A stretch of 64,000 nt of DNA. Origin: JALORV01 sp963775635. Lineage in GTDB: Bacteria; Pseudomonadota; Gammaproteobacteria; Burkholderiales; Burkholderiaceae_F. Below are positions 36,768 to 45,017 of this stretch, piece after piece. A program made the position numbers and the translations under genes. The stretch is from the NCBI GenBank assembly GCA_963775635.1, contig CAVZJO010000007.1, positions 62,001-126,000 on the forward strand, given 5' to 3'. Position 1 is the stretch's first letter. The number at the start of each line of letters is the position of its first letter. The notes beneath the pieces are model-generated. The model was not told where the DNA came from and did no database searches. It saw only the letters and a list, made by a program, of their open reading frames with translations.

Positions 36768-39494
36768 ATGAAGCAGTTCGTGCGCGGCGGCGTCTGCGCG
36801 CTGGCGTTATGGCTCGCGGCGATGTCCGCCGTCTGGGCGCAGGCCAAATTGGCACTCCCTGCCGGAGTCACGCGGGGACCCACGGTCGAGGGAATCACCG
36901 AGTACCGACTGGGCAACGGCTTGCGGTTCATCCTGTTTCCGGATCCTTCCAAGCCGACAGCCACGGTCAACATCACCTATTTGGTCGGTTCACGGCACGA
37001 GAACTACGGCGAAACCGGCATGGCGCACCTGCTCGAGCACCTGATCTTCAAGGGCTCGAAGAATTTCCCCAAACCCGACGTTGAATTCAACAAGCGGGGC
37101 TTCCAGAACAACGCTACGACCTGGCTCGATCGGACGAACTATTTCTCGACCTTCCAGGCGAGCGACGACAACCTGAAGTGGGCGATCGACTGGTCGGCCG
37201 ACGCGATGGTCAATTCGTTCATCGCGAAGAAGGATCTCGATTCCGAGATGACCGTGGTGCGCAACGAGTTCGAGCGGGGCGAGAACAATCCGTCGACGGT
37301 GATGTTCCAGCGCAATCAGTCGATGCTGTACGACTGGCACAACTACGGCAATACGACGATCGGTGCGCGTTCGGACATCGAGAACGTCCGCATCGAGAAC
37401 CTGCAGGCGTTCTATCGCACCTACTATCAGCCGGACAACGCGGTGCTGATCGTCGCCGGCAAGTTCGACGAAGCGAAGGTGATGCGCTGGATCGTCGATG
37501 CCTTCGGACGGCTTCCGCGTCCGAAGCGGACGCTGCCGCAGCTGTGGACTGTCGAGCCGACGCACGATGGCGACCGCCAGTTCACGCTGCGTCGCAAGGG
37601 CGAGGTACAGCTGGTGACCTTGGCCTACCGCCTGCCGAGCACGCTGCACGCCGACGCGCTCGCGGCGGACTTCGCCACCGACATCCTCGGCGACACCCCG
37701 AATGGGCGACTGCACAAGGCGCTGGTCGAGACCGGCAAAGCCGCGCAGGTGTTCGGCTACGCGATCGGGACACTCGATCCCGGCTTCGTCGTGTTCGGCG
37801 CCGTCGTCAAGAAGGGCGAGGCACTGGAGCCGGTGGCGCACACAATGATAGAAGTGGTCGAGGGCTCGCTGGCCAAGCAGCCGGTGTCCGACGCCGAGGT
37901 GAAGCGAACGCTACAGCAGCAGAACACGGGGTTCGAGCGCACGCTGGCTAACCCGCAATCATTCGGCGTAGGCCTCTCAGAATATATTGCCCTCGGCGAC
38001 TGGCGACTGTTCTTCTACACCCGTGACCGCCTGGCCAAGGTCACTGCGCAGGATGTCGAGCAGGTGGCGCGTCGCTACTTCGTGCGCGACAACCGCGTAG
38101 TCGGGTACTTCATCCCGGAGGACAGTCCACAGCGGGCCGAGATCCCGCCGGCAAAGCCCGCGGCGACGATCCTCGCCGACTACAAACCTTCGGCGCAGGG
38201 CCAGACGTCCGAAACATTCGAGCCCTCGCAGGACAACATCGACAAGCGCACGCGCATCGTCGTCATAGGCGACCTGAAGATTGCGCTGCTGCCCAAGAAG
38301 AACCGTGGCGAGACCGTCAACGTCCGGACCAGCTTCCGCTGGGGCGACCTTGCTACGTTGACCGGACGCAGTGTCGAGGGCGAACTCACCAGTGCGATGC
38401 TGGCACGCGGCACCGACAAGCTCACCCGCCAGCAGATCGCCGACGAGATGACGCGGCTGCAGATGACCGGCGGCCTGCTCGGCTTCCAGACCACGCGTGC
38501 GCATCTGCCCGACGCGCTGCGACTGCTGGCCGACGTGCTGCGCAACGCGAGTTTTCCGGCAGCGGAGTACCAGCAACTGCAGCGCGAAATGGTGACCGGA
38601 ATGTCGGCACAGCTCGACAATCCGGAGTCGCTGTCCCGCGACGCGCTGGCCACGCACTTCAACACCTATCCGCCGGGCGATCCGCGCCACTACATCTCGC
38701 TCAAGCAGCGCATCGAGGCGATCGAGACGACGCCGCTCGACGCGGTGAAGAAATACCACGCCGAGTTCTACGGCACTGCGCGCGGTGAAGTGTCGATCGT
38801 CGGCGACTTCGACGAAAAGGAGGTCGAAGCCCTAGTCAGGCAGCAGTTCGCCTCGTGGGCTTCCAAGGCGCCATATGCGCGGGTGGACCGCGAGTATCGC
38901 GACGTCAAGGCGCTGCGGGCGGTGATCGACACGCCCGAGAAGGAGAACGCGACGTTCCGCGCGCGCCTCGATCTGCCGCTGCGCGACGACGATCCTGACG
39001 CGCCGGCGCTGACGATCGCCAACGAGATCCTCGGCGGCGGCAGCGGTATGGCAAACCGGCTGATGAACCGGCTGCGCCAGAAGGACGGGCTCAGCTACGG
39101 CGTCGGGTCGGGACTGGCCCTCGGATCGAGGCAGCGGCTGTCATCGTTCACGATCAGCGGCATTGCGGCACCTCAGAACGTCACGCAGGCGGAACAGGCG
39201 CTGCGCGAGGAACTCGCGCGCGCCCTGAAGGACGGGTTCAGCGCGACCGAAGTCGAGGATGCAAAAAAGGGCCTGCTGCAGTCGCGCCTTCTGAACCGCT
39301 CGCAGGATCCGGTGGTGGCCGGGGCTTGGGTCAGCAACTTGGATCTCGGTCGCACGTTCGCGTTCTCCAAGCAGTTCGAGGAGAGGCTGCGCGCGGTCAC
39401 GCCCGAACAGGTCAACGCGGCATTCCGCACGTACATCGACCCGACGAAGATGACGTTCGTCATCGCCGGCGACGCGAAGAAGGGCGTGAAGTAG
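36768..39494 (+). CDS. M16-family zinc metallopeptidase, two-domain, periplasmic
   Basis: A 908-residue protein with a signal peptide (residues 1 to about 25, AVWAQA). The inverted zinc motif HLLEH is at residues 87-91 with the distal glutamate in VVRNEFERGEN. A second M16 repeat starts near residue 500 (VNVRTSFRWGDLATLTG) and has no zinc motif, as usual. This is the pitrilysin/processing-peptidase architecture that closes like a clam around peptides. AGGAGCAG precedes the ATG. The thioesterase gene follows by overlap, though there is no functional link. The cluster's ABC and beta-oxidation genes end before it. Confidence 0.93.
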   Translation: MKQFVRGGVCALALWLAAMSAVWAQAKLALPAGVTRGPTVEGITEYRLGNGLRFILFPDPSKPTATVNITYLVGSRHENYGETGMAHLLEHLIFKGSKNFPKPDVEFNKRGFQNNATTWLDRTNYFSTFQASDDNLKWAIDWSADAMVNSFIAKKDLDSEMTVVRNEFERGENNPSTVMFQRNQSMLYDWHNYGNTTIGARSDIENVRIENLQAFYRTYYQPDNAVLIVAGKFDEAKVMRWIVDAFGRLPRPKRTLPQLWTVEPTHDGDRQFTLRRKGEVQLVTLAYRLPSTLHADALAADFATDILGDTPNGRLHKALVETGKAAQVFGYAIGTLDPGFVVFGAVVKKGEALEPVAHTMIEVVEGSLAKQPVSDAEVKRTLQQQNTGFERTLANPQSFGVGLSEYIALGDWRLFFYTRDRLAKVTAQDVEQVARRYFVRDNRVVGYFIPEDSPQRAEIPPAKPAATILADYKPSAQGQTSETFEPSQDNIDKRTRIVVIGDLKIALLPKKNRGETVNVRTSFRWGDLATLTGRSVEGELTSAMLARGTDKLTRQQIADEMTRLQMTGGLLGFQTTRAHLPDALRLLADVLRNASFPAAEYQQLQREMVTGMSAQLDNPESLSRDALATHFNTYPPGDPRHYISLKQRIEAIETTPLDAVKKYHAEFYGTARGEVSIVGDFDEKEVEALVRQQFASWASKAPYARVDREYRDVKALRAVIDTPEKENATFRARLDLPLRDDDPDAPALTIANEILGGGSGMANRLMNRLRQKDGLSYGVGSGLALGSRQRLSSFTISGIAAPQNVTQAEQALREELARALKDGFSATEVEDAKKGLLQSRLLNRSQDPVVAGAWVSNLDLGRTFAFSKQFEERLRAVTPEQVNAAFRTYIDPTKMTFVIAGDAKKGVK

Positions 39495-39958
39495 TGGCGT
39501 ACGCGGATTTCCGTCACCGGCTGCCGCTGCGGGTCCGCTGGGCCGAGGTGGACCTGCAGGGCGTCGTCTTCAATGGCCACTATCTGACCTACTGCGACGT
39601 CTGCGTTGCCGAGTACTGGCGGGCGATTGGACTGGTCTATCCGGCCGCGTTCGTCGAGATGGGCGCGGACACGTTCGTGCGCAAAGCCGTCGTCGAATAC
39701 CACGGACCGGCCGTCTACGACGACGAACTCGAGATTTGCGGACGGACGTCGCGGCTAGGAAGGACGAGCCTGGTGTTTGCCGTCGAGATCTATCGCAGCA
39801 ACCACACCGACGCGGCCCTGGTGAACGCCGAACTCGTCTATGTCAACGCCGATCCGAAAACCCGGGCGCCAATGCCTTGGCCGGATCGACTGCGCGACCA
39901 CATCCACTCCTACGAGATCACGGCACCCGAGTCGGCCTCGTCGCATGTCACGCGTTGA
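39494..39958 (+). CDS. Acyl-CoA thioesterase (YbgC / 4-hydroxybenzoyl-CoA type hotdog fold)
   Basis: A 154-residue hotdog-fold protein. It starts VAYADFRHRLPLRVRWAEVD with the catalytic Asp20 in VDLQGVVFNGHYLTYCD, the pattern of the YbgC group. The rest has FVRKAVVEYHGPAVYDDELEI and RTSLVFAVEIY. The start is GTG 39494, which shares one base with the peptidase stop, so translation is coupled. It may release CoA from an acyl or aroyl thioester. The next GNAT gene begins inside its last codons. Confidence 0.88.
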   Translation: MAYADFRHRLPLRVRWAEVDLQGVVFNGHYLTYCDVCVAEYWRAIGLVYPAAFVEMGADTFVRKAVVEYHGPAVYDDELEICGRTSRLGRTSLVFAVEIYRSNHTDAALVNAELVYVNADPKTRAPMPWPDRLRDHIHSYEITAPESASSHVTR

Positions 39959-40364
39959 ACTGGGTAACTGGGCCGAGATGCGCGGATGGGCTGCACCGAT
40001 CCGCACCACGGTGTTCGTCGACGAGCAAAGGGTGCCGGTCGACATGGAGATCGACGAGTGGGACGAACGCTCGGTGCATGCGGTCGCCTTCGACAAGAGT
40101 GGGGCGGCAGTGGGCACCGGCCGGCTGCTGCCCGACGGGCATATCGGCCGGATGGCCGTGCTGGCGGCGGCGCGAGGGACCGGTGTCGGCAGCGCGCTGC
40201 TGGAAGCCTTGATGGACGAAGCCCGTCGGCGCGGCCATCGGCGGACGGTCCTCAGCGCACAGACACACGCGGTCGGGTTTTACGGGCGACACGGCTATGT
40301 CGCGTTCGGAAGCGAGTACATAGATGCCGGCATCCCGCACGTCGACATGCAGTGCGAGCTGTAG
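39945..40364 (+). CDS. GNAT-family N-acetyltransferase (ElaA/YitI-like)
   Basis: A 139-residue acetyltransferase. The start (SRVELGNWAEMRGWAAPIRTTVFVDEQRVP) and DEWDERSVHAVAFDKSGAAVGTGRLLPDGHIGRMAVL are typical of small stand-alone GNATs. The acetyl-CoA loop is RGTGVGSALLEALMDEAR, and the C-terminal motif is AVGFYGRHGYVAFGSEYI. The ATG overlaps the last codons of the thioesterase. The substrate is unknown. Confidence 0.88.
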   Translation: MSRVELGNWAEMRGWAAPIRTTVFVDEQRVPVDMEIDEWDERSVHAVAFDKSGAAVGTGRLLPDGHIGRMAVLAAARGTGVGSALLEALMDEARRRGHRRTVLSAQTHAVGFYGRHGYVAFGSEYIDAGIPHVDMQCEL

Positions 40365-40465
40365 CTTGATCTGACTGCGGGCCGGCGGCCCGGGCCTGCC
40401 GTTAGACTTTTGGCTCGGGCTTCTGCGTCGCACGGCGTACGACGCCCGCGAACCGGGAGAAGGGC

Positions 40466-40786
40466 GTGGAATCACACGTGACTGTGAGCTTTGGCGCGAA
40501 CCGCGACTACGAATTCAAGCTGCACGATGCCGGTCGGGCGTCCGCGGCCGGAGAGGCGGCGCGCCAGTGGTTCGACCGCGAATTCATCGCGCTCGAGTGC
40601 GACCTACCATCGCCGATCGGCAAGGTACTGCTCGCGGATCGCGTGCTCAGCGTCACCAAGTACGCCGGCGAGCGTCGTTTTCGCGACGATCCCGACTGGG
40701 CGCGCCAATTTGCGCGCAACGCCGCCGCCATGCTCGATCGAGATGTCATCCGGGTCGACGTGGCCAACAACTCGGTCGGCTACTGA
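40466..40786 (+). CDS. Hypothetical protein, 106 residues
   Basis: I do not recognise this family. It is a soluble 106-residue alpha/beta-looking protein (ESHVTVSFGANRDYEFKLHDAG, then FIALECDLPSPIGKVLLADRVLSVTKYAG and FARNAAAMLDRDVIRVDVANNSVGY). The GTG start has GGGAGAAG just upstream, and codon use is like its neighbours, which supports it as a real gene. It is alone between the GNAT and the HigBA pair, with 101 and 91 bases of flanking DNA. No signal peptide or membrane helix is present. Confidence 0.72.
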   Translation: MESHVTVSFGANRDYEFKLHDAGRASAAGEAARQWFDREFIALECDLPSPIGKVLLADRVLSVTKYAGERRFRDDPDWARQFARNAAAMLDRDVIRVDVANNSVGY

Positions 40787-40832
40787 CGGGTTCGGTCCCT
40801 CCTGGAGCCGACGCGAACTGATCGGACCTGAG

Positions 40833-40870
40833 CGTTACGCTTGACGTAACGAGTAATGCCCCGGTACGAT
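40833..40870 (+). promoter_or_regulatory. higBA promoter with overlapping inverted repeat
   Basis: A -35 box TTGACG (40841-40846), an 18-base spacer and a -10 box TACGAT (40865-40870) lie 7 bases before the toxin ATG. An inverted repeat CGTTAC-N7-GTAACG (40833-40851) covers the -35 box, the expected place for HigA to repress. The predicted start of RNA is at or within a base or two of the ATG. Confidence 0.6.
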
Positions 40871-40877
40871 CGGGCTC

Positions 40878-41159
40878 ATGATCGTCAGCTATCGCGACAA
40901 GCGGACGCGGGACTTTGCGGCTGGCAAGCGGGTTGCTGCGTTCGATGGCTTCCGTCGTAAGGCTGAAATGAAGCTCGATCAGCTTGAAGCGGCCGTACAG
41001 CTCGCTGATCTCGGGTTGCCCGGCAACCGCCTCGAAGCGCTTAAGGGCGATCGTCGTGGCCAGTACAGCATCCGGATCAACGACCAATGGCGCATCTGCT
41101 TCGAGTGGCCGGCCGGTTCTCCCGGGCCGACCGAAGTCGAGATCGTCGATTACCACTGA
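40878..41159 (+). CDS. higB: HigB-type toxin (RelE/ParE superfamily)
   Basis: A 93-residue plasmid-maintenance-killer-type toxin. The pattern SYRDKRTRDFAAGKRV, then RKAEMKLDQLEAAVQLADLG, LEALKGDRRGQYSIRINDQWRICF and EVEIVDYH is typical of HigB/RelE mRNA interferases, with the basic and aromatic residues of the catalytic face (R, Y, R, W) near the end. The toxin precedes the antitoxin, the usual higBA order. The mRNA seems nearly leaderless, as the -10 box is only 7 bases from ATG. Confidence 0.92.
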   Translation: MIVSYRDKRTRDFAAGKRVAAFDGFRRKAEMKLDQLEAAVQLADLGLPGNRLEALKGDRRGQYSIRINDQWRICFEWPAGSPGPTEVEIVDYH

Positions 41160-41170
41160 GGAAGAAGGCT

Positions 41171-41494
41171 ATGGCACGCAATGCGATTCACCCGGGCGAA
41201 CACCTTGCCGAGCAGCTCGAGGAACTGGACATGAGCGCCGCCGAGCTCGGGCGCCAGCTCGGCGTTCCGACCAACCGGATCACGTCCATCGTCAACGGCC
41301 AGCGAGCGGTCACGGGCGACACTGCGCTGCGGCTTGGACATTTCTTTGGTACCAATCCTCAGTTCTGGCTGAACCTACAGGCGCTCTATGACCTCAGGGT
41401 GGCGGAGGGCGTGGCGGGTCGGCAGATCCGGTCCTTGCCAACGCTAAGTGCGGCACGCAGGAAGACCCTGCGCCGCGATCCTCAGCCCGCGTAG
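41171..41494 (+). CDS. higA: HigA-type antitoxin, XRE helix-turn-helix
   Basis: A 107-residue antitoxin. The start RNAIHPGEHLAEQLEELDMS and the helix-turn-helix AAELGRQLGVPTNRITSIVNGQRAVTGDTALRLGHFFGTNPQFWLNLQ are diagnostic of the HigA group. It binds HigB and represses the pair's promoter. ATG 41171 lies 11 bases after the toxin stop, preceded by a GAGGAAGAAGG stretch. The C-terminal 20 residues are basic and variable. The gene sits at the left edge of the kinase/sigma island. Confidence 0.93.
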   Translation: MARNAIHPGEHLAEQLEELDMSAAELGRQLGVPTNRITSIVNGQRAVTGDTALRLGHFFGTNPQFWLNLQALYDLRVAEGVAGRQIRSLPTLSAARRKTLRRDPQPA

Positions 41495-41644
41495 GCATCG
41501 CAGTCGTCCGAACTGCGCGGCACGGCTTCGGTACTGGAGTACGTGTAGTTGCGCGGCCTTCACTCGTCCGAGTCCTCCTCAGTAGCGCCACCTCATCGGC
41601 TGCACTAGCATCAACGCGGCATTGAGCGCTGCATCGGCGTTAGC

Positions 41645-41673
41645 GATGTCCGCTTTTCGATGGCAAATACGTC
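41645..41673 (+). promoter_or_regulatory. ECF-type promoter of kinase A
   Basis: GATGTCCGC (41645-41653), 16 bases, CGTC (41670-41673). It is one of four copies of the same motif in this island. It overlaps the long-frame start of kinase A (ATG 41660), so the real start must lie downstream. The -10 CGTC is preceded by AAATA as at the sigma gene's own copy. Confidence 0.72.
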
Positions 41674-41701
41674 TCTGCCGGTGGGAAAGTTCGTCTTGCC
41701 T

Positions 41702-44152
41702 ATGCCTGTTCACTCATCGCTGACGGTCGCCGACTGGCATCGGTTGAACCGGCTGCTGGAGCAGGGGTTGGACCTCGAGAGGGCCGAGCGCACAGCGTGG
41801 TTGGATGGGCTCAGTGCCGAGGATCAACACCTGCGCGCCGTGTTGGCGGATCTGCTGATGCAATCCGACGCCACCGGTTTTGCGGAAGGCGCGACCCATC
41901 CGCCGACCACCGTTGTCCGCATTGCCTCGCAAGCCCTGGCCGCCATGCGGCGCGAGCAGGCCGGTGACCGCATCGGTCCGTGGCGGCTCGAGCGCCTGCT
42001 GGCCGAAGGCGGCATGGGCGCGGTGTGGATGGCGCAGCGAGCCGACGGCGTCATGCAGCGCACCGCCGCACTCAAGCTGCCGCGCGCCGAGTGGGTCGAT
42101 CAAGGGCTCACCGAGCGCATCGTACGCGAGAGAGCGATCCTGGCGCGGCTGCAGCATCCGGCGATCGCCGTGCTCTACGACGCCGGCCTGAGCGAGGGCG
42201 GCCGTCCTTACCTCGCCCTCGAATACGTCGACGGGGTTCCGATCGATGTGTACTGCAGCGCTCGCGATCTGCGTTCGGTGCTGCAGTTATTCGCGCAAGT
42301 GGTCCGCGCAGTTGCCTACGCCCATGCGCAACTCGTCATTCACCGCGATCTGAAGCCGGCCAACGTGCTGGTGACCGCCGATGGCACACCGAAGCTGCTC
42401 GACTTCGGCATCTCCAAGCTGATCGAAGGCGATGCACCGAGCGTTGACGCAACTGCATTGACGCGGCTCGCTGGTCGCCCGTTGACCTTGAGCTACGCCG
42501 CCCCTGAGCAAGTGCTGGGGCTGCCGATCACCGTCGCGGCCGATGTCTATGCCCTCGGCGTCATGCTGTTCGAGCTGGCGACCGGGTCGCGTGTGTATCG
42601 CGCCAGCGAGCCGCGCGCGCTCGAAGCCGAGCTAGTACGTGGGGATCTGCGAAAGCCGAGTGAGGCCACGCCGGATGGACAACGCGCCAAGGCGCTCAGA
42701 GGCGATCTCGATGCGGTCATCCTTAAGGCACTCAAGCGTGAGCCTAATGAACGGTACCAGAGTGCCGCTGCACTCGCCGATGACATCGAACGCTATCTCG
42801 CCGGCCAACCGGTGCAGGCGCAGCCCGACAGCCGCGCCTATCGTCTGCGCAAGTTCGTCCAGCGCAACACGCTGCCGGTGGCGGCCGGCAGTGCGGTACT
42901 CATCGCGCTTGGCATCGGCCTCGGGGTCGCGCTGTGGCAGGCGAACGAAGCGCGCGACCAGGCGAGCCGCGCCACCGCGCTCAATACCTTCATGCTGTCG
43001 CTGATCCAGCAGGCTGATCCCAACGCCTCGCAGCAAACCAGGGCCGCCGACCTTGCGATGCTGACCGCGATCGAGGAGCGCATCGACAAAGAGTTCAAGG
43101 GCTCACCCGACCAGCTGCTGCAGCTGCGTGTCACCGTCGGCGATGCGTATCGCAACCGCGGGGAGTCCGCTGCCGCGCAGCGCGTCTATCAGCGCGCTGT
43201 CGATGAGGGCGCTCCTGTCCTGCGCCCTAATGACCTGCAACTGCTGACCGCCCGCGTGCGTGCGGCCGACTACAACCTGATCGTCTCCTCGGCGGCCTCG
43301 CAGAATCTCGACGGCGCAATCGAGATCCTGCGCACTAAGGGAGCAGTTGGTGCCGACCTGCTGATCGACGCGCTGCTGGCCCGCCATGAGCTCGGAGAGT
43401 ACTTTGGCGTTCCGGCTTTCACCCCGCCGGAACATCGCTTCGACACCCTGGACGAAGCTCTCCAGACTGCAAGGCGCTACTTCGGCGACGGCAGTCGCCA
43501 ACATCTGAAGGTTGTTCTGCCGTATGCGCAGCTGAGGTGGAATTCCGGAGAGCAAGCAGATGCATTACGGCTCATGGAAGAGTCGCTGATGCACGCTCGG
43601 ATGCGGCCCGATGACGTGCCGTCGAGTAGCGAGTACCGCGAAGTGCATGTCGACTCTCTACAGAGTGCGTGCGTAATGAACCACAGCGCCGAGGCGCTAG
43701 CTTTGCTATGGGACGCGGTCGCTGAGGCGCGGAGCAGGCACGGCGAACACAGTGTCCAGCTCGAGCGGCTGCTGGATCCGCTCAAAGAATGCCTGAATGC
43801 GAACGATGACCCGACCATGGATGGGTTGATAGCAGCGGCCTACGAGGTTGCCGCCGCACGCGAACGACCGCCGTCGACGAACCTGATGCGCCGGGCGCAG
43901 GATGCCTTCTTCGCGGCACTTGGGCATCGCGACTTCGAGGCGGCCGAGCGGTATCTACCAGAGCGCGGTGGAAAACTCGCAGGCAATCGTGGATCCCGCG
44001 CTGCGCGAGCGGCTGACGCGGCGTGTGGCGATGCTGCGGGTGTGTCTGCTGGCCAACGTCGGCGATGCTGTCGAGGCGGAACGGTTTGCCGCACCAATGG
44101 TGGCTGCGCTGGATGCAGAGTTCGGCAAGCTGGGAAGGGTGACAGCGGGTGA
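41702..44152 (+). CDS. Ser/Thr protein kinase A: kinase, membrane helix, TPR-like domain (frameshifted end)
   Basis: Residues 1-85 form the N-terminal DWHRLNRLLEQGLDLERAER domain shared by the copies. The kinase domain (about 94-365) is complete: glycine loop LAEGGMGAVW, Lys125, HRDLKPANVLV (catalytic Asp216), DFG 234-236, YAAPEQVLG. A single membrane helix (about 391-412) is followed by a TPR-like region presumably in the periplasm. The ATG at 41702 is chosen because the ECF promoter would sit inside the gene if ATG 41660 were used. One extra base near 43955 (TATCTACCAG where the copies have TATTACCAG or similar) shifts the frame; the remaining 65 codons to 44152 are nonsense, and the true end continues in another frame to 44678. 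Confidence 0.85.
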   Translation: MPVHSSLTVADWHRLNRLLEQGLDLERAERTAWLDGLSAEDQHLRAVLADLLMQSDATGFAEGATHPPTTVVRIASQALAAMRREQAGDRIGPWRLERLLAEGGMGAVWMAQRADGVMQRTAALKLPRAEWVDQGLTERIVRERAILARLQHPAIAVLYDAGLSEGGRPYLALEYVDGVPIDVYCSARDLRSVLQLFAQVVRAVAYAHAQLVIHRDLKPANVLVTADGTPKLLDFGISKLIEGDAPSVDATALTRLAGRPLTLSYAAPEQVLGLPITVAADVYALGVMLFELATGSRVYRASEPRALEAELVRGDLRKPSEATPDGQRAKALRGDLDAVILKALKREPNERYQSAAALADDIERYLAGQPVQAQPDSRAYRLRKFVQRNTLPVAAGSAVLIALGIGLGVALWQANEARDQASRATALNTFMLSLIQQADPNASQQTRAADLAMLTAIEERIDKEFKGSPDQLLQLRVTVGDAYRNRGESAAAQRVYQRAVDEGAPVLRPNDLQLLTARVRAADYNLIVSSAASQNLDGAIEILRTKGAVGADLLIDALLARHELGEYFGVPAFTPPEHRFDTLDEALQTARRYFGDGSRQHLKVVLPYAQLRWNSGEQADALRLMEESLMHARMRPDDVPSSSEYREVHVDSLQSACVMNHSAEALALLWDAVAEARSRHGEHSVQLERLLDPLKECLNANDDPTMDGLIAAAYEVAAARERPPSTNLMRRAQDAFFAALGHRDFEAAERYLPERGGKLAGNRGSRAARAADAACGDAAGVSAGQRRRCCRGGTVCRTNGGCAGCRVRQAGKGDSG

Positions 44153-44678
44153 ATTCGATCTTTGGTCGTGCCTGAGCTTCGCGCAGCGCCAAAACGGACG
44201 CTACGCGGAAGCGGTACGCAGTGCGAAGACCATCATGGAACGCTGCCGCGTGGAGCAACCGCAGACGCACCAGTCGACCTCCGCGTGGCGCAGGGGTTGC
44301 GAAGCGCGCCCGCTGGCGCAGCAGGCGCTTGCGGAGCTGGACTGGGGTCGGCCGGCCGATGCACTCGCGACGATGGAGCGGCGCTTGAAGCTGCCATTCG
44401 ACCTCGAGAGTGATCCAAACGCCAGCCTGGCCTACGGCCGCGCTCTACTCGAGAACGGCCGGACCCGGGAAGCGATCGAGCAATTGCGAATAAATTACGG
44501 CTCCTGGCTAAGCTCTCCGGCTCCCAGGAGCGTGTTTGCCGCCGAAGCCGAATATTGGTTTGGGCGCGCCTACCTTGCGGTCGGCGACGAGCGCGGGCGC
44601 TGGATGGTGGCCGAGGCCAAGCGGACGTTGGCGACCTCCAAGCTGAAATCGCACCAGGCGCTGGCACGTGGGTCATGA
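43956..44678 (+). pseudogene. Kinase A C-terminal part in the shifted frame
   Basis: From YQSAVENSQAIVDPALRERLTRRV this frame matches the C-terminal TPR region of kinases B to D (AERYYQAAVANYPAILDQPL in copy D). It runs 240 codons to a TGA at 44676-44678. Repeats of the GRPADALATMERRL and FAAEAEYWFGRAYLAVGDERGRWM type continue to the end. Removing one base near 43955 would rejoin it to the kinase as one protein of about 990 residues. This may be a sequencing error rather than decay. Confidence 0.8.
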
Positions 44679-44707
44679 ACTCAGCTCTGCCATCGCTGAC
44701 GGTCGCC
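44675..44707 (+). pseudogene. Remnant 5' end of a lost kinase gene
   Basis: ATG 44675 overlaps the kinase A stop (TCATGA) exactly as the starts of kinases C and D overlap the stops before them. The first 11 codons (MNSALPSLTVA) match kinase C (MNSALPALTVA). After that the match ends abruptly and the promoter of peptide 1 begins. A further kinase copy was probably lost here by recombination. Confidence 0.65.
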
Positions 44708-44728
44708 CCTTTCGTGAATTTTTACGCC

Positions 44729-44757
44729 GATGTCCGGTTTGGGCGTTCGGTCGCGTC
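44729..44757 (+). promoter_or_regulatory. ECF-type promoter of peptide 1
   Basis: GATGTCCGG (44729-44737), 16 bases, CGTC (44754-44757). The leader to the ATG is about 75 bases. Its last 40 bases (44798-44837) are identical to the leader of peptide 2 and include a GCGGC-TCG-GCCGC hairpin (44805-44817). Confidence 0.72.
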
Positions 44758-44837
44758 CCTACCAGTAAGAGCAGCAGATTGCGCTGTTCGGGGAACAGGG
44801 AAACGCGGCTCGGCCGCACCAACGAAGCGAGGACATC

Positions 44838-44990
44838 ATGACGAAGCAAATCACGCATAAGACCGTCGCCGCCGCCGTCGCTGCTGTCACGACGCTGGTG
44901 CTGTTCAATGCTGTCGCTGGTCTGGCTGATAACGACCGCGCTGCCACGCTGGCTGCGCACAGCAAGCCGACCACGATCGCGGCGCGCTAG
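44838..44990 (+). CDS. Small exported or membrane peptide 1 of the sigma/kinase island
   Basis: A 50-residue peptide with an N-terminal charged start (TKQITHKT), a hydrophobic segment VAAAVAAVTTLVLFNAVAGLA and a polar end DNDRAATLAAHSKPTTIAAR. It looks like a signal-anchored or secreted small protein. A GAGGA site precedes the ATG. Peptide 2 at 57581 is nearly identical, and peptide 3 at 57938 shares the LFxAVAxLADxDRAAxLAA pattern, which argues for real coding. No family name is known to me. It has its own ECF-type promoter, so it is a likely output of the island's sigma factor. Confidence 0.72.
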   Translation: MTKQITHKTVAAAVAAVTTLVLFNAVAGLADNDRAATLAAHSKPTTIAAR

Positions 44991-45017
44991 GCGAACGCGC
45001 CGTGCCACTGCTTTGTG

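Noticed and set aside
36822..36850. GATGTCCG in the M16 peptidase leader as a fifth ECF promoter
   Set aside because: No CGTC follows at 16 bases, and it is inside a signal-peptide coding region.
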